Assembly (NCBI GenBank): GCA_946887045.1 | Contig: CAMPKC010000039.1 | Span: forward strand, 1-43,258 | Direction: 5' to 3' | From: an uncultured Sphingobacteriaceae bacterium | Lineage (GTDB): Bacteria > Bacteroidota > Bacteroidia > Sphingobacteriales > Sphingobacteriaceae | Length of the DNA: 43,258 bases | Shown here: piece after piece, positions 23,086 to 32,502 of the stretch | How the letters are laid out: each line of letters opens with the position of its first letter | How positions within the stretch are numbered: position 1 is the stretch's first letter | Notes under the pieces: generated by a model | Databases searched by the model: none | The model's input: only the letters and a program-made list of their open reading frames with translations | Told to the model about the DNA's origin: nothing | Made by a program: the position numbers and the translations under genes

Positions 23086-25587
23086 ATGAAGAAACACTTC
23101 TTACTTTTTTGCTTACTATTCTGTATAAAACTGCTGGTAGCGCAACAAATTCAGTCGCCATCCAGTTTTCTCGGATATACATTAGGCGAAAAGTTTACGC
23201 CACACCATCGGGTAATCGACTATTTTAAATACGTTGCTTCTGTATCAAAAAGTGTAACACTTCAGGAATACGGAAGAACCTATGAAGGGCGGCCGTTATT
23301 TGTTGCGTTTGTATCGTCTGCCAATAACATCAATCATCTTGAACAGATGAGGGATAACAATCTCCGCCTTAGCGGGATAAAAGCCGGACAGATATCAGAA
23401 CGGCAACCCGCAATTGTATGGTTGAGTTATAATGTCCATGGAAATGAATCTGTTTCCACAGAAACGTCTATGCAAACCATCTTCGATTTAGTTAATCCGG
23501 AAAACAGCCAGACCAAGCCATGGCTGGAAAATACCCTGGTTATTATCGATCCTTGTATAAACCCTGATGGCAGAGAGCGCTATGTAAATTTTTATACTTC
23601 GGTGGCTAACATTATCCCAGACCCGTCGCCATATACCCGCGAGCATCTAGAACCCTGGCCTGGTGGGCGTTCAAACCATTATTATTTTGATCTTAATCGC
23701 GATTGGGCATGGCAAACTCAATTAGAAACTCAGCAGCGGATGGCACTTTATAATAAGTGGCTTCCCCATGTTCATGTCGACTTTCATGAGCAGGGGTTTA
23801 ACGAGCCTTATTATTTTGCTCCCGCCGCCGAACCATTTCATGAAGACATCACGCCATGGCAAAGAGAATTTCAGACTATCATAGGAAAGAATAATGCCCG
23901 CTATTTCGATGAAAAGGGATGGCTGTATTTTACCAAAGAACGATTTGACCTTTTGTATCCATCTTATGGGGATACTTATCCGACTTATAGCGGAGCCATA
24001 GGCATGACCTATGAACAGGGTGGTTCTGGCAGAGCCGGCTTGTCGGTTTTAACCAATGTTGGCGATACATTAACATTAAAAGACAGGATCTATCATCATA
24101 ATACAGCTGGCTTGTCAACTATCGAAATTACTTCTAAATATGCAGATAAGGTGGTCTCAGAGTTTCAAAAATATTTTTCAAACAGTCAATCTAAGCCATC
24201 CGGTCCCTATAAAACATATGTGATAAAAGCAGCTAATGAGGGAAAGTTTAAAAATTTGGAAATTCTATTAAAGGCAAACGGGATTGAGTATGGCTTCGGT
24301 TCGTCAAAAGGAGGCTCCAGGGGGGTTAACTATTTAAATGGAAAGACTGAAAGTTTTAAAATTGAGAGATCGGACCTGGTTATAAGCGCTTATCAGCCTA
24401 AATCGATTTTACTTAAAGTGCTGTTTGAACCCGAAACGTTTATTTCCGATTCTGCGACCTACGATATTACGGCCTGGGCAGTGCCTTATGCATACGGACT
24501 CAGTGCGTATGCGAGTAAAGAAAAAATAAAGCCCGCCTTTACTGACATGCCGACAAAAACAAGGTTAAATACAGTGTCACAAAAGCCTGTTGCTTTTGTA
24601 GCTAATTGGGGTTCGGTTGCAGAAGTAAGGTTTTTAGCGGAATTATTGAAGCGAAATATCAAGGTGCGATTTTCCGAGGTTCCGCTAGAAATTGCCGGCA
24701 AACATTTTAATGTGGGTTCATTGGTTATCACAAGGGCGAATAACGAAAAGCTGGCAGATTATTTTGAAACGACCATCAATGCGCTCTCACAAAGTATTGG
24801 AATTGATGTGCAGCCTTTGAGCTCTGGATTTATGGAGAAGGGGGCAGATTTAGGCTCTGATAAAATCAGATTTATTAACAAGCCGAAAGTGGCACTTGTT
24901 GGTGGAGAGGAAACATCTTCTCTTGCATTTGGAGAGGTCTGGCACTTTTTTGAGCAGCAAATTAATTATCCTCTGGCTGTTTTAAGAGCACAGGATATCA
25001 AACACATTAATTTATCTGAATTTAATGTGCTGATTTACCCGGACGGGATCTACGAAGATATTTTTAGCGACAAAATTCAAAGTTGGGTACAAGGCGGAGG
25101 TAAACTCATTGCCCTGGAGGGCGCGGTTGAGCAATTGGCAGGGAAAAAAGGCTTATCCTTGAGTGCAAAGGATAGTGTAAAAAATGAGAAGGCTAAAAAT
25201 CCCTATCTGAGCTTAAAAAAATATGAAAACAGAGGAAGAGAAAGTTTGCAGAACAGCATTCCCGGGGCGATTTACAAAGTAAATCTCGACAATACGCATC
25301 CGCTTGGTTTTGGCTTTCCCAATTATTACTTTACCCTTAAAATGGATAATAAGATATATAATTATCTTGAAGGAGGCTGGAATGTCGGCGTTTTAAAACA
25401 GAATAATTACGTAACAGGATTTGTTGGAAGTCAAACCAAAAAGACCCTAGTGGACGGAATGTTATTGGGCGTTCAGGAATTAGGAAATGGTACTGTGGTG
25501 TACCTAGCCGTCGATCCTCTTTTTAGAGGCTTCTGGGAAAGCGGGAAGCTTTTGTTTAGCAATGCTGTTTTTATGGTGGGGAACTAA
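23086..25587 (+). CDS. Exported M14-family zinc carboxypeptidase-like protein
   Basis: An 833-residue protein with a signal peptide (LLFCLLFCIKLLVAQ, cleaved near residue 20). The N-terminal half is an M14 peptidase domain: YNVHGNES supplies His118 and Glu121 as zinc ligands, INPDGRERY follows, VHVDFHEQGF supplies the third ligand, and MTYEQGGSG carries the probable catalytic Glu. The remaining 480 residues include a glutamine amidotransferase-like fold (KVALVGGEETSSLAFGEVW, VLIYPDGIYEDIF) that is probably structural. The family is common in Bacteroidota. The substrate is unknown and may be extracellular peptides. Confidence 0.88.
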   Translation: MKKHFLLFCLLFCIKLLVAQQIQSPSSFLGYTLGEKFTPHHRVIDYFKYVASVSKSVTLQEYGRTYEGRPLFVAFVSSANNINHLEQMRDNNLRLSGIKAGQISERQPAIVWLSYNVHGNESVSTETSMQTIFDLVNPENSQTKPWLENTLVIIDPCINPDGRERYVNFYTSVANIIPDPSPYTREHLEPWPGGRSNHYYFDLNRDWAWQTQLETQQRMALYNKWLPHVHVDFHEQGFNEPYYFAPAAEPFHEDITPWQREFQTIIGKNNARYFDEKGWLYFTKERFDLLYPSYGDTYPTYSGAIGMTYEQGGSGRAGLSVLTNVGDTLTLKDRIYHHNTAGLSTIEITSKYADKVVSEFQKYFSNSQSKPSGPYKTYVIKAANEGKFKNLEILLKANGIEYGFGSSKGGSRGVNYLNGKTESFKIERSDLVISAYQPKSILLKVLFEPETFISDSATYDITAWAVPYAYGLSAYASKEKIKPAFTDMPTKTRLNTVSQKPVAFVANWGSVAEVRFLAELLKRNIKVRFSEVPLEIAGKHFNVGSLVITRANNEKLADYFETTINALSQSIGIDVQPLSSGFMEKGADLGSDKIRFINKPKVALVGGEETSSLAFGEVWHFFEQQINYPLAVLRAQDIKHINLSEFNVLIYPDGIYEDIFSDKIQSWVQGGGKLIALEGAVEQLAGKKGLSLSAKDSVKNEKAKNPYLSLKKYENRGRESLQNSIPGAIYKVNLDNTHPLGFGFPNYYFTLKMDNKIYNYLEGGWNVGVLKQNNYVTGFVGSQTKKTLVDGMLLGVQELGNGTVVYLAVDPLFRGFWESGKLLFSNAVFMVGN

Positions 25588-25595
25588 CTACACAA

Positions 25596-25635
25596 AACAC
25601 GTTCCTTAAGCGATTCCAGACTTAATGAACGTGTT
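25596..25635. terminator. Bidirectional hairpin between the M14 gene and mfd
   Basis: AACACGTTC-c-TTAAG, ten-base loop, CTTAA-t-GAACGTGTT forms a 14-bp stem with one mismatch in the gap between convergent stop codons. On the minus strand TTTT follows; on the plus strand an AT-rich run follows. It can serve both genes. Confidence 0.7.
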
Positions 25636-25643
25636 AGATATAA

Positions 25644-28600
25644 TTAAAGAGTAACCGGATCCACTATTTCTGATAATCTCGCAATTGCGTCATCCAAACT
25701 GCTTATGTTGTCGAATGATATTCTTAAGCTGTTTTTTACTTCTTTTAAATTACAGTCGAATGGATTTTGCTGGACGTATTGAAGAAGTCTGTTAAATTGC
25801 TCAGTCTCAAAATACCTCGATTGCTGATCCGTAATGAAAAATCCTTTCAATGAGTTTTTCTTAAACGAGATTTTTTCAAAGCCAATAGCCTTACCCAGCC
25901 ATTGAAGCTTTAGGGTCTTCAAAAGTTCACGTACCTGTTTCGGCACTGGTCCGAAACGATCTTGTAATTTCAAAGCAAAAGCATCAAGCTCTTCTTCGCT
26001 CTCGAGCTTAGAAATTTCTGTATACAGATTATACCTTTCGGTGATGTTGGTAACGTAGCTGTCCGGAATTAAAACCTCCAAATCGGTATCTATTTGGGTA
26101 AAGGAAATAAAAGGCTTCGGTTTTTCGTCTTTGAATAAATCCTTAAATTCATCGTCTTTCAATTCCTGAATGGCTTCATCCAATATCTTATGATACATTT
26201 CAAAACCAATTTCAGCAATAAAGCCGCTTTGTTCTGCCCCAAGAAGGTTCCCGCTTCCGCGGATATCTAAATCACGCATCGCAACATTAAAACCGCTTCC
26301 CAAATCAGAAAACTCTTCGATTGCGCTTAGTCGTTTTCTTGCTTCGGAAGTGAGCGTTGATAATGGCGGACTTAACAAATAACAAAACGCTTTTTTGTTA
26401 GATCTTCCTACCCTGCCACGCATTTGATGTAAATCGCTTAATCCAAACATATGCGCATGATTTATCAAAATCGTATTGGCGTTTGGAATGTCTAAACCAG
26501 CTTCAATAATTGTTGTTGCAACCAGCACATCATATTCGTTATCCACAAATTTTAACATCACATCCTCCAGAGCGTCGCCATCCAATTGCCCGTGGGCGAT
26601 GCCGATTCGTGCTTTTGGAACTAATTTTTTAATTAATCCGCCAAGCTGTGCCAGATCCTGAACCCGGTTATGAATAAAGAAGACCTGTCCGTTCCGATTA
26701 ATTTCGAATTCAACGGCATCTTTAATTAATTGCTCATTAAAAACATGCAACTCAGTTAATACAGGCTGCCTGTTAGGCGGCGGTGTCGAGATTATTGATA
26801 AATCCCGCGCTCCCATTAAAGAGAAGTGAAGTGTTCTTGGAATCGGCGTTGCTGTAAGTGTGAGCGTATCAACATTGGCCCTGAGCTGTTTTAATTTTTC
26901 TTTAACCCCAACACCAAATTTTTGCTCTTCATCAATTATTAATAATCCCAGATCTTTGAACTTAACGTCTTTGCTCACAATTCTATGTGTGCCGATGATA
27001 ATATCAACTTTGCCTTCAGCAAGTTTGTTAAGTGTTTCCTTAATCTGTTTAGGCGATTTAAACCGATTTATGTAATCAATGTTGCAGGGGAAATCTGCCA
27101 GACGGGAACTAAATGTTTTGTAATGCTGCAAAGCAAGAATTGTAGTGGGTACCAAAATAGCCACCTGCTTACTGTCTGTAACCGCTTTAAATGCCGCCCG
27201 AACAGCTATTTCAGTCTTTCCAAATCCAACATCGCCACACACCAGCCGGTCCATTGGATGTGGTGATTCCATATCTTTTTTCACATCCGCGGTCGCCTTT
27301 TCCTGGTCCGGAGTATCCTCGTAAATAAATGAGGCTTCCAGTTCTGTTTGAAGATAGGTGTCGGGAAGAAAGGCATTGCCCGTTTGCGCTTTACGTACTG
27401 CATAAAGCTTAATTAAATCTCTGGCAATGTCTTTAACTTTTTTTTTTGTCGTTTTCTTTAATTTTTCCCAGCTGTCGGTTCCCAGCTTATTCATTTTCGG
27501 AACGGTACCTTCCTTTCCTGAATATTTCGAAATACGATTTAAGGAGTTAATGTTTACATAAAGCAGATCATTGTCGGCATAGATCAAACGGATCATTTCC
27601 TGCGTCTTGCCGTTAACTTCAACTTTTTCAAGGCCCGCATATTTGCCTATCCCATGGTCTATATGTGTGATATAATCGCCCGGCTTAAGTTCTTTAAGCT
27701 CTTTAAGGGTGATCGCCTGCGAGCGGGTATAGCCTTTTTTAAGCTTATATTTATAATATCTGTCAAAAATCTGATGGTCTGTATAACAGGCCAGTTTTTG
27801 TTCATAATCAATAAATCCTTCTCGTAAGGATAAATTGATGGAATTAAATTTCACCGATTTATCGATATCATCGAAGATGGCAAATAAACGCTCGGCTTGT
27901 CTGACGGAATCAGTAAAGATGATATTGGTGAGCTTTTCACTTTCATTCTTTTTGATATTGTGAATAAGCAGATTAAAATCTTTATTGAATGACGGTTGAG
28001 GTTTTAAATCGAATGAAATAGTATCTGTAGCGGGATAGAAAAACTGCTTGCCAAACTCAACGACCGGAAAGTCTTTCAGTTGATCTGCCAGGAGTTTTTC
28101 TTCGGTAAAGCTAAACTTAGGATCAATCCATTCAGGATTTTGTGTTTTGGTATCAGCCGGAAGCGCATTCCATAATTCAATGGCTTTTTTGTACCCGTCT
28201 TTTAAAACATCGAGCGTAAACTGGACATCTTTAAACCACACGCTTGTGTTCGAATCAATGTATTCAAGCAAGGTAATGTTGTGTTCGGTCAAAAATTTCG
28301 ATTGCACGTTTGGTACGATAGTGACGCTCTTAACCTGCTCCGCAGAAAGCTGATCTTCGATTTGAAACGTGCGTATGCTTTCAATAAAATCACCAAAAAA
28401 TTCGAACCGATACGGCAAGTCGTTCGAGAAAGAAAAAATGTCAACAATTCCGCCACGAATTGAAAACTGACCGGGCGCATATACAAAATCTACACGTTCA
28501 AAGTCGTATTCAATCAGAAACTCATTAATGAAGTCGATATTTAATTTATTGCCTTGTGAAATTTCTAAGGTGTTTTTTTCAAGAGAATCGCGATTAATTA

Positions 28601-28997
28601 CACGTTCTGCAAGTGCTTCGGGATAGGTGACTATTAGTTTTCCAAACTCGGTAGAATGAATTAATTCATTTAATACCTCGGCCCGTTGAAGTACATTTCC
28701 AGGGTCTGGTTGCGTAAACTCAAAAGGCTTGCGGTAGGAAGAAGGAAAAATTAAAACTTCTTTATCCAGCAAGTTTTCGAGGTCGCTTTGAAAGTATGCC
28801 GCTTCTTCTCTATCCGGAAAGACAAAAAGAAAGTTTGAATGTGTTAAAAAATATAGGGCTGCAGAAGTTAGTGCATCACTGGATCCGATGAGGCCTTTTA
28901 AGTGAATCCGGGGGTGTTTTGTTGAATTTAAGGATCTAGCCAGCGCCTCAATCCTTGCATCTGCTTTATAAAAATTTATTATTTCTTTTACGTTCAC
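25644..28997 (-). CDS. mfd: Transcription-repair coupling factor
   Basis: A 1117-residue SF2 translocase that removes stalled RNA polymerase and recruits UvrA. The N-terminal third is UvrB-like. The RNA-polymerase interacting domain follows (LKPGDYITHIDHGIGKYAGL). The motor has Walker A GDVGFGKTE (near residue 590), the DEEQ motif (LLIIDEEQKFGVG, near 690), LTATPIPRTLHFSLMG, and IIEAGLDIPNANTI with HQMRGRVGRS. The TRCF C-terminal domain closes the protein. The start is GTG at 28997; no ATG is near. The promoter is upstream at 29014-29046. Confidence 0.96.
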   Translation of the reverse strand: MNVKEIINFYKADARIEALARSLNSTKHPRIHLKGLIGSSDALTSAALYFLTHSNFLFVFPDREEAAYFQSDLENLLDKEVLIFPSSYRKPFEFTQPDPGNVLQRAEVLNELIHSTEFGKLIVTYPEALAERVINRDSLEKNTLEISQGNKLNIDFINEFLIEYDFERVDFVYAPGQFSIRGGIVDIFSFSNDLPYRFEFFGDFIESIRTFQIEDQLSAEQVKSVTIVPNVQSKFLTEHNITLLEYIDSNTSVWFKDVQFTLDVLKDGYKKAIELWNALPADTKTQNPEWIDPKFSFTEEKLLADQLKDFPVVEFGKQFFYPATDTISFDLKPQPSFNKDFNLLIHNIKKNESEKLTNIIFTDSVRQAERLFAIFDDIDKSVKFNSINLSLREGFIDYEQKLACYTDHQIFDRYYKYKLKKGYTRSQAITLKELKELKPGDYITHIDHGIGKYAGLEKVEVNGKTQEMIRLIYADNDLLYVNINSLNRISKYSGKEGTVPKMNKLGTDSWEKLKKTTKKKVKDIARDLIKLYAVRKAQTGNAFLPDTYLQTELEASFIYEDTPDQEKATADVKKDMESPHPMDRLVCGDVGFGKTEIAVRAAFKAVTDSKQVAILVPTTILALQHYKTFSSRLADFPCNIDYINRFKSPKQIKETLNKLAEGKVDIIIGTHRIVSKDVKFKDLGLLIIDEEQKFGVGVKEKLKQLRANVDTLTLTATPIPRTLHFSLMGARDLSIISTPPPNRQPVLTELHVFNEQLIKDAVEFEINRNGQVFFIHNRVQDLAQLGGLIKKLVPKARIGIAHGQLDGDALEDVMLKFVDNEYDVLVATTIIEAGLDIPNANTILINHAHMFGLSDLHQMRGRVGRSNKKAFCYLLSPPLSTLTSEARKRLSAIEEFSDLGSGFNVAMRDLDIRGSGNLLGAEQSGFIAEIGFEMYHKILDEAIQELKDDEFKDLFKDEKPKPFISFTQIDTDLEVLIPDSYVTNITERYNLYTEISKLESEEELDAFALKLQDRFGPVPKQVRELLKTLKLQWLGKAIGFEKISFKKNSLKGFFITDQQSRYFETEQFNRLLQYVQQNPFDCNLKEVKNSLRISFDNISSLDDAIARLSEIVDPVTL

Positions 28998-29013
28998 TTC
29001 AAAATCTCAAATA

Positions 29014-29046
29014 CAAATATACCAGCTACACTTAGTTAATATCAAA
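29014..29046 (-). promoter_or_regulatory. Promoter of mfd
   Basis: On the minus strand TTTG (29046-29043), a 21-base spacer and TATATTTG (29021-29014) match the Bacteroidota consensus fully. The expected start site at about 29009 leaves a leader of about 12 bases before the GTG. Confidence 0.7.
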
Positions 29047-29274
29047 CCCTATCAAAATTTGTTTTTTCCAATCCCGATTTTCAATTACCAGGGTGCGTTT
29101 GTTATTGTGCGGATTTAATATGAGAATATCGACAACAATGTAGGCTAAAACATACAGTCTGTTTTCTTCTTTTTTTAAAGGAGGCTCATTTTGTGCAGTT
29201 TAGCGGGTTTTTATTTCAGAAATTTTTTTGGTGCATAGTTTGAACAAATATTTGTGAATTAAAATATAATTGTT
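29047..29274. other. Intergenic region upstream of the 42-aa ORF
   Basis: AT-rich. A purine-rich aaaggagg lies at 29177-29184 but is not followed by an ATG at the right distance. I see no clear promoter, hairpin or ORF. Confidence 0.4.
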
Positions 29275-29403
29275 ATGAAACGTACACGGACTTTTAAGAT
29301 TAAATTGTTTGGCATGTTTGCTTTTGTGTTGTTGGGTGCCTCTGTCGTAAATTCATGTAACGGCGCAGAAACAACATCAGTAAAAGTAATCAGTGCTAAA
29401 TAA
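29275..29403 (+). CDS. 42-aa lipoprotein-like small ORF
   Basis: A short reading frame of 42 codons beginning MKRTRTFKIKLFGMF. It has a basic N-terminus (five Lys or Arg in ten residues), a hydrophobic segment FAFVLLGASVV, and a Cys at residue 28 in VNSC, a relaxed lipobox. The mature part would be only 15 residues (CNGAETTSVKVISAK). This is the composition of a real exported peptide, not a random ORF, but no homologue is known to me. A hairpin AAGCCTTT/AAAGGCTT (29454-29478) lies 50 bases after the stop. It stands alone in a 645-base gap. Confidence 0.5.
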   Translation: MKRTRTFKIKLFGMFAFVLLGASVVNSCNGAETTSVKVISAK

Positions 29404-29453
29404 GCTCAATGGTGCAGATCGTAATAAAAAGACCATTCTGCCTGCTGATAATG

Positions 29454-29478
29454 AAGCCTTTACTCCCTTCAAAGGCTT
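29454..29478 (+). terminator. Hairpin after the 42-aa ORF
   Basis: AAGCCTTT pairs with AAAGGCTT over a nine-base loop. There is no T-run, so it is a weak terminator candidate. The bases from 29479 to 29642 are AT-rich with nothing else recognisable. Confidence 0.4.
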
Positions 29479-29642
29479 GTATGCATACCTATGTGTTTTC
29501 GGGACAACCTTTCTGATTTCCCTTTCGTTATTTTAAATTGAAACCTACCGAATCCTGAAAAAATTAATTTTTGAGCAATTTTTAGGAACAATTCAATAAT
29601 AAGGATGTTATTTAGTCAGTTGAATTCTTTCGCTATTGAATT

Positions 29643-30059
29643 ATGAAAAACGGACTCAAATACGGATTATTAATTGGTGTTTTAACCGGAATGTGGATAT
29701 TGATTATGCACTTAGTCGGAGTGTATGATCAGGTTAAAAGCGGTCCTTTTAATATTCACTGGATGGAGTATATTTCTGTTTTTATACCCTTTACGGGACT
29801 TTATCTGGGAATTAAAAATTACCGTGATAATATCAATGGAGGGAAGCTTGAATTTATTGAGGGCCTGATGGAGGGTTTCAAAATTTTGTTGATAGGTTTT
29901 GTATTATATATGGCTGTTAGTGCTATTTATATGCAATATTCCGGTTCTGCATTACTTACGATGGATTATTACCAAAGAATCGGTGGAGCAGGCATTGTAG
30001 GTATTCTTTTTAATGTTGTAGTTTCATTACTTTTGATGAACAAGCAACATAATCTTTAA
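29643..30059 (+). CDS. DUF4199-like membrane protein
   Basis: A 138-residue protein with four predicted membrane segments (about 7-26, 44-58, 81-101, 113-133). MKNGLKYGLLIGVLTGMW and YLGIKNYRDNINGGKLEFIEGLMEGFK, with its Gly-Ile-Lys-x-Tyr-Arg-Asp turn, fit the DUF4199 family of Bacteroidota. Function is unknown. It is first in a run of seven closely spaced plus-strand genes that ends with a zinc-ribbon protein. Confidence 0.75.
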   Translation: MKNGLKYGLLIGVLTGMWILIMHLVGVYDQVKSGPFNIHWMEYISVFIPFTGLYLGIKNYRDNINGGKLEFIEGLMEGFKILLIGFVLYMAVSAIYMQYSGSALLTMDYYQRIGGAGIVGILFNVVVSLLLMNKQHNL

Positions 30060-30060
30060 G

Positions 30061-30336
30061 TTGATATATCTTAAACATTTCGAGCTGTTTTTTTGGATAG
30101 CGGCTTTAGCCATTCTCGCTTTTTCAAGCCCTGGTTTACATCATTTTACATTGTGCCCCTTATCAAATTTGGGTGTTTCCTGGTGCCCTGGCTGTGGTTT
30201 AGGTCGGTCAATCTCAAGTATTTTTCATGGAAATTTTGCAGCATCCTTCGCTTATCATTGGTTTGGAGTTCCGGCACTGCTCGTACTGATACATCGAATT
30301 TTCGTGTTAAGTAAAAAATACTTCCTATCTTTCTAA
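30061..30336 (+). CDS. DUF2752 membrane protein
   Basis: A 91-residue protein with two hydrophobic segments and the family motif around Cys32, Cys42 and Cys45 (LCPLSNLGVSWCPGCGLGRS), which ends in a Gly-Arg/Thr turn. The cysteine pair CPGC could bind metal or form a disulfide. There is no in-frame ATG near the N-terminus. The TTG at 30061, one base after the preceding stop, is the likely start and suggests translational coupling. Function is unknown; DUF2752 genes often sit beside TM2-domain genes, as here. Confidence 0.8.
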   Translation: MIYLKHFELFFWIAALAILAFSSPGLHHFTLCPLSNLGVSWCPGCGLGRSISSIFHGNFAASFAYHWFGVPALLVLIHRIFVLSKKYFLSF

Positions 30337-30351
30337 ACCTAATTCACTAAC

Positions 30352-30708
30352 ATGTATAAAGAACTACTTTATAACCTAAAAGGATTAACTCCTGAAGAAT
30401 TCCAATATTTACAACAGGTCATGGTCGGAATGGATGAACAGCAAGCCCGGCAGTTTGTAATGTATTACTCGGGCAAGCGGCAAAGCGCAAGTGATTTATT
30501 ACTTTACACTTTGTTAGGTTTAATAATTGTGGCCGGCGTACAGCGTTTTGTAATGGGCCAGATTGGTATGGGCATATTGTATTTTTTAACTTTTGGATTG
30601 TGCTTTATTGGTACCATAGTTGACGCGATAAACCATAAAAGTCTGGCAAATGAGTTTAACCAGAAAATGGCTTTAGAGAGCGCACAACTGGTTAAGCTTG
30701 GAATGTAG
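30352..30708 (+). CDS. TM2-domain protein
   Basis: A 118-residue protein with a soluble helical N-terminus (LKGLTPEEFQYLQQVMVGMD) and a C-terminal pair of membrane helices joined by a short turn. LLGLIIVAGVQRFVMGQIGMGI, then LTFGLCFIGTIVDAI, is the TM2 pattern with its Gly-x-x-Arg-Phe and terminal Asp. The molecular role is unknown. It lies 15 bases after the DUF2752 gene. Confidence 0.8.
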   Translation: MYKELLYNLKGLTPEEFQYLQQVMVGMDEQQARQFVMYYSGKRQSASDLLLYTLLGLIIVAGVQRFVMGQIGMGILYFLTFGLCFIGTIVDAINHKSLANEFNQKMALESAQLVKLGM

Positions 30709-30714
30709 AGAAAA

Positions 30715-30939
30715 ATGTCTTCTGATACAGGAAAATGGGTTATTATTGCAGGCTCAGCAATAGTTTTTGTTGGGATAGTAATTTATTTTTTTCACGATAA
30801 ACTTCATTGGCTAGGGAATTTACCCGGAGATATCCGCATAGAAAGGGAAAACTTCCGGTTCTATTTTCCTTTTACTACAATGATAATTATCAGTTTGCTT
30901 ATTAATCTTTTGATACGGATTTATAAGTGGCTAAATTAA
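30715..30939 (+). CDS. DUF2905 small membrane protein
   Basis: A 74-residue protein with two membrane helices flanking a periplasmic or cytoplasmic loop. LGNLPGDIRIERENFRFYFPF is the DUF2905 signature and is almost the whole conserved core. The family is widespread in bacteria with no known function. It begins six bases after the TM2 gene stop. Confidence 0.88.
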   Translation: MSSDTGKWVIIAGSAIVFVGIVIYFFHDKLHWLGNLPGDIRIERENFRFYFPFTTMIIISLLINLLIRIYKWLN

Positions 30940-30943
30940 ATTT

Positions 30944-31408
30944 ATGTCAGCAGCAATTTCGCCCGTTTTGTACCTATTCTCTATTGCCATTGGAGTGGCA
31001 ATCAATGTTTTTTTCTGCCTTGCATTAATAAAAACATTATCGCTGGTTAAAGAAGAGAATCGCAAAATTACACCAATTCTCGTCTGGTTGATTTTAATCC
31101 CGGGCTTTAATGTCCTCTGGAACTTTTTCGTTGTTATTCGCATGTCTCAATCTATAAAAAATGAGCTGGATAGCAGAGAGTTTGAAGTTGAAGGCAACCC
31201 AACGCTATATGTGGGTTTAAGCTATGCGATATTATCATCCATAATTTTGTTTGTCCCTGCGCCCAAAGATTTAAATTATAGCGTTGGAATGGGAGTTTTG
31301 GCGCTCGCTATAATTGTAGCATTCGTCCAGTATTGGATGAAAATTGTTTGGTACGGAAAAGTTTTAAGGCAAGATTCTGACGAGAGCGAATTTCAAAAGC
31401 AGCAATGA
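30944..31408 (+). CDS. Four-helix membrane protein of unknown function
   Basis: A 154-residue protein with four predicted membrane helices (about 7-27, 44-64, 84-102, 109-130). Notable residues are Pro-Gly-Phe-Asn in LILIPGFNVLWNFFVVIRM and a soluble stretch LDSREFEVEGN between helices two and three. I do not recognise the family, although the layout recalls DUF4328-type proteins. It overlaps the Nif3 gene by four bases (ATGA), which couples their translation. It starts four bases after the DUF2905 gene stop. Confidence 0.65.
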   Translation: MSAAISPVLYLFSIAIGVAINVFFCLALIKTLSLVKEENRKITPILVWLILIPGFNVLWNFFVVIRMSQSIKNELDSREFEVEGNPTLYVGLSYAILSSIILFVPAPKDLNYSVGMGVLALAIIVAFVQYWMKIVWYGKVLRQDSDESEFQKQQ

Positions 31409-32502
31409 AATTAAGAGATTTAACAACTTTCCTTGAGTCTTTTGCTCCTTTAAATTATCAGGAAGATTACGATAATTCGGGGCTAATTGTAGGAAACCCT
31501 GAACAGAAAATAAACGCAGCACTAATTTCTTTAGATTGTACCGAGGAGATCGTCGATGAAGCTATCAGAAAAGGCTGCAACCTAATAATTTCACATCATC
31601 CTATAGTTTTCAAAGGCATTAAAAAGTTTAATGGCAAAACCTATGTGGAGCGAGTTGTTATCAAGGCAATTAAAAATGATATTGCTCTTTATGCAATTCA
31701 CACGAACCTTGACCATATTCACCAGGGCGTAAGTGGAAAAATTTGCGAAAGGCTGGGTTTAATAAATCCTGAAATCTTGTTGCCCAAAAACGGCTTACTT
31801 AGAAAGTTAACTACGTATGTTCCATTAGAACATGTCGACGCTGTAAGATCGGCACTATTTAACGCAGGAGCGGGTAAGATAGGTAATTATTCAAACTGTA
31901 GTTTTAATGCAGAAGGATATGGGACATTTAAAGCCTCGTCAGATGCAAATCCATTTGTCGGAGAGAGAGGTGAGCTTCACCAGGAGCCCGAAGTTAAAGT
32001 TGAGGTGATTTTCTCGTCACATCAGGAACGCGCAATAGTATCTGCGCTGAAGCAGGCTCATCCATACGAGGAAGTTGCTTATGACATTTATCAGTTATTA
32101 AACTCTCATGAGCAAGTCGGTGCGGGAATGATTGCCTCTTTAGAACAAGAGATGTCCGAAATAGACTTTCTTCAGTTTGTTAAAGAAAGATTATCTGCAA
32201 AGGTCATCAGACATACTTCTTTAAGAGGAAAGTTTGTGAAACGTGTAGCCGTTTGCGGTGGTTCGGGAAGCTTCCTTTTAAAGAACGCAATTATGTCAAA
32301 TGCTGATGTTTTTATAACTGCAGATTTTAAATATCACGAGTTTTTTGATGCCGAAAAAAAATTGGTAATCGCGGATGTGGGACATTTTGAAAGTGAGCAG
32401 TTTACACAGGAATTGTTGTTTGAAATTATTCGGAAAAATTTTGCTAACTTTGCCCTCCATTTAACAGAATATAACACAAACCCCATAAATTATCTAATTT
32501 AA
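31405..32502 (+). CDS. Nif3-like dinuclear metal centre protein
   Basis: A 365-residue protein of the Nif3/YbgI family (GTP cyclohydrolase 1 type 2-like). Metal ligands are present: His64 and His65 in ISHHPIVFKG, Asp103 in HTNLDHIHQG, and the C-terminal VGHFESEQ with His327 and Glu331. The middle third is the PII-like insert typical of the longer members (KVEVIFSSHQERAIVSALKQ). Family members form toroidal hexamers. The reaction is still debated. The stop overlaps the start of the next gene by one base. Confidence 0.92.
   Translation: MKLRDLTTFLESFAPLNYQEDYDNSGLIVGNPEQKINAALISLDCTEEIVDEAIRKGCNLIISHHPIVFKGIKKFNGKTYVERVVIKAIKNDIALYAIHTNLDHIHQGVSGKICERLGLINPEILLPKNGLLRKLTTYVPLEHVDAVRSALFNAGAGKIGNYSNCSFNAEGYGTFKASSDANPFVGERGELHQEPEVKVEVIFSSHQERAIVSALKQAHPYEEVAYDIYQLLNSHEQVGAGMIASLEQEMSEIDFLQFVKERLSAKVIRHTSLRGKFVKRVAVCGGSGSFLLKNAIMSNADVFITADFKYHEFFDAEKKLVIADVGHFESEQFTQELLFEIIRKNFANFALHLTEYNTNPINYLI

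Noticed and set aside
26476..27266. Plus-strand frames opposite mfd
   Set aside because: Ser/Cys/Leu-rich translations antisense to well-conserved helicase motifs; shadows of mfd.
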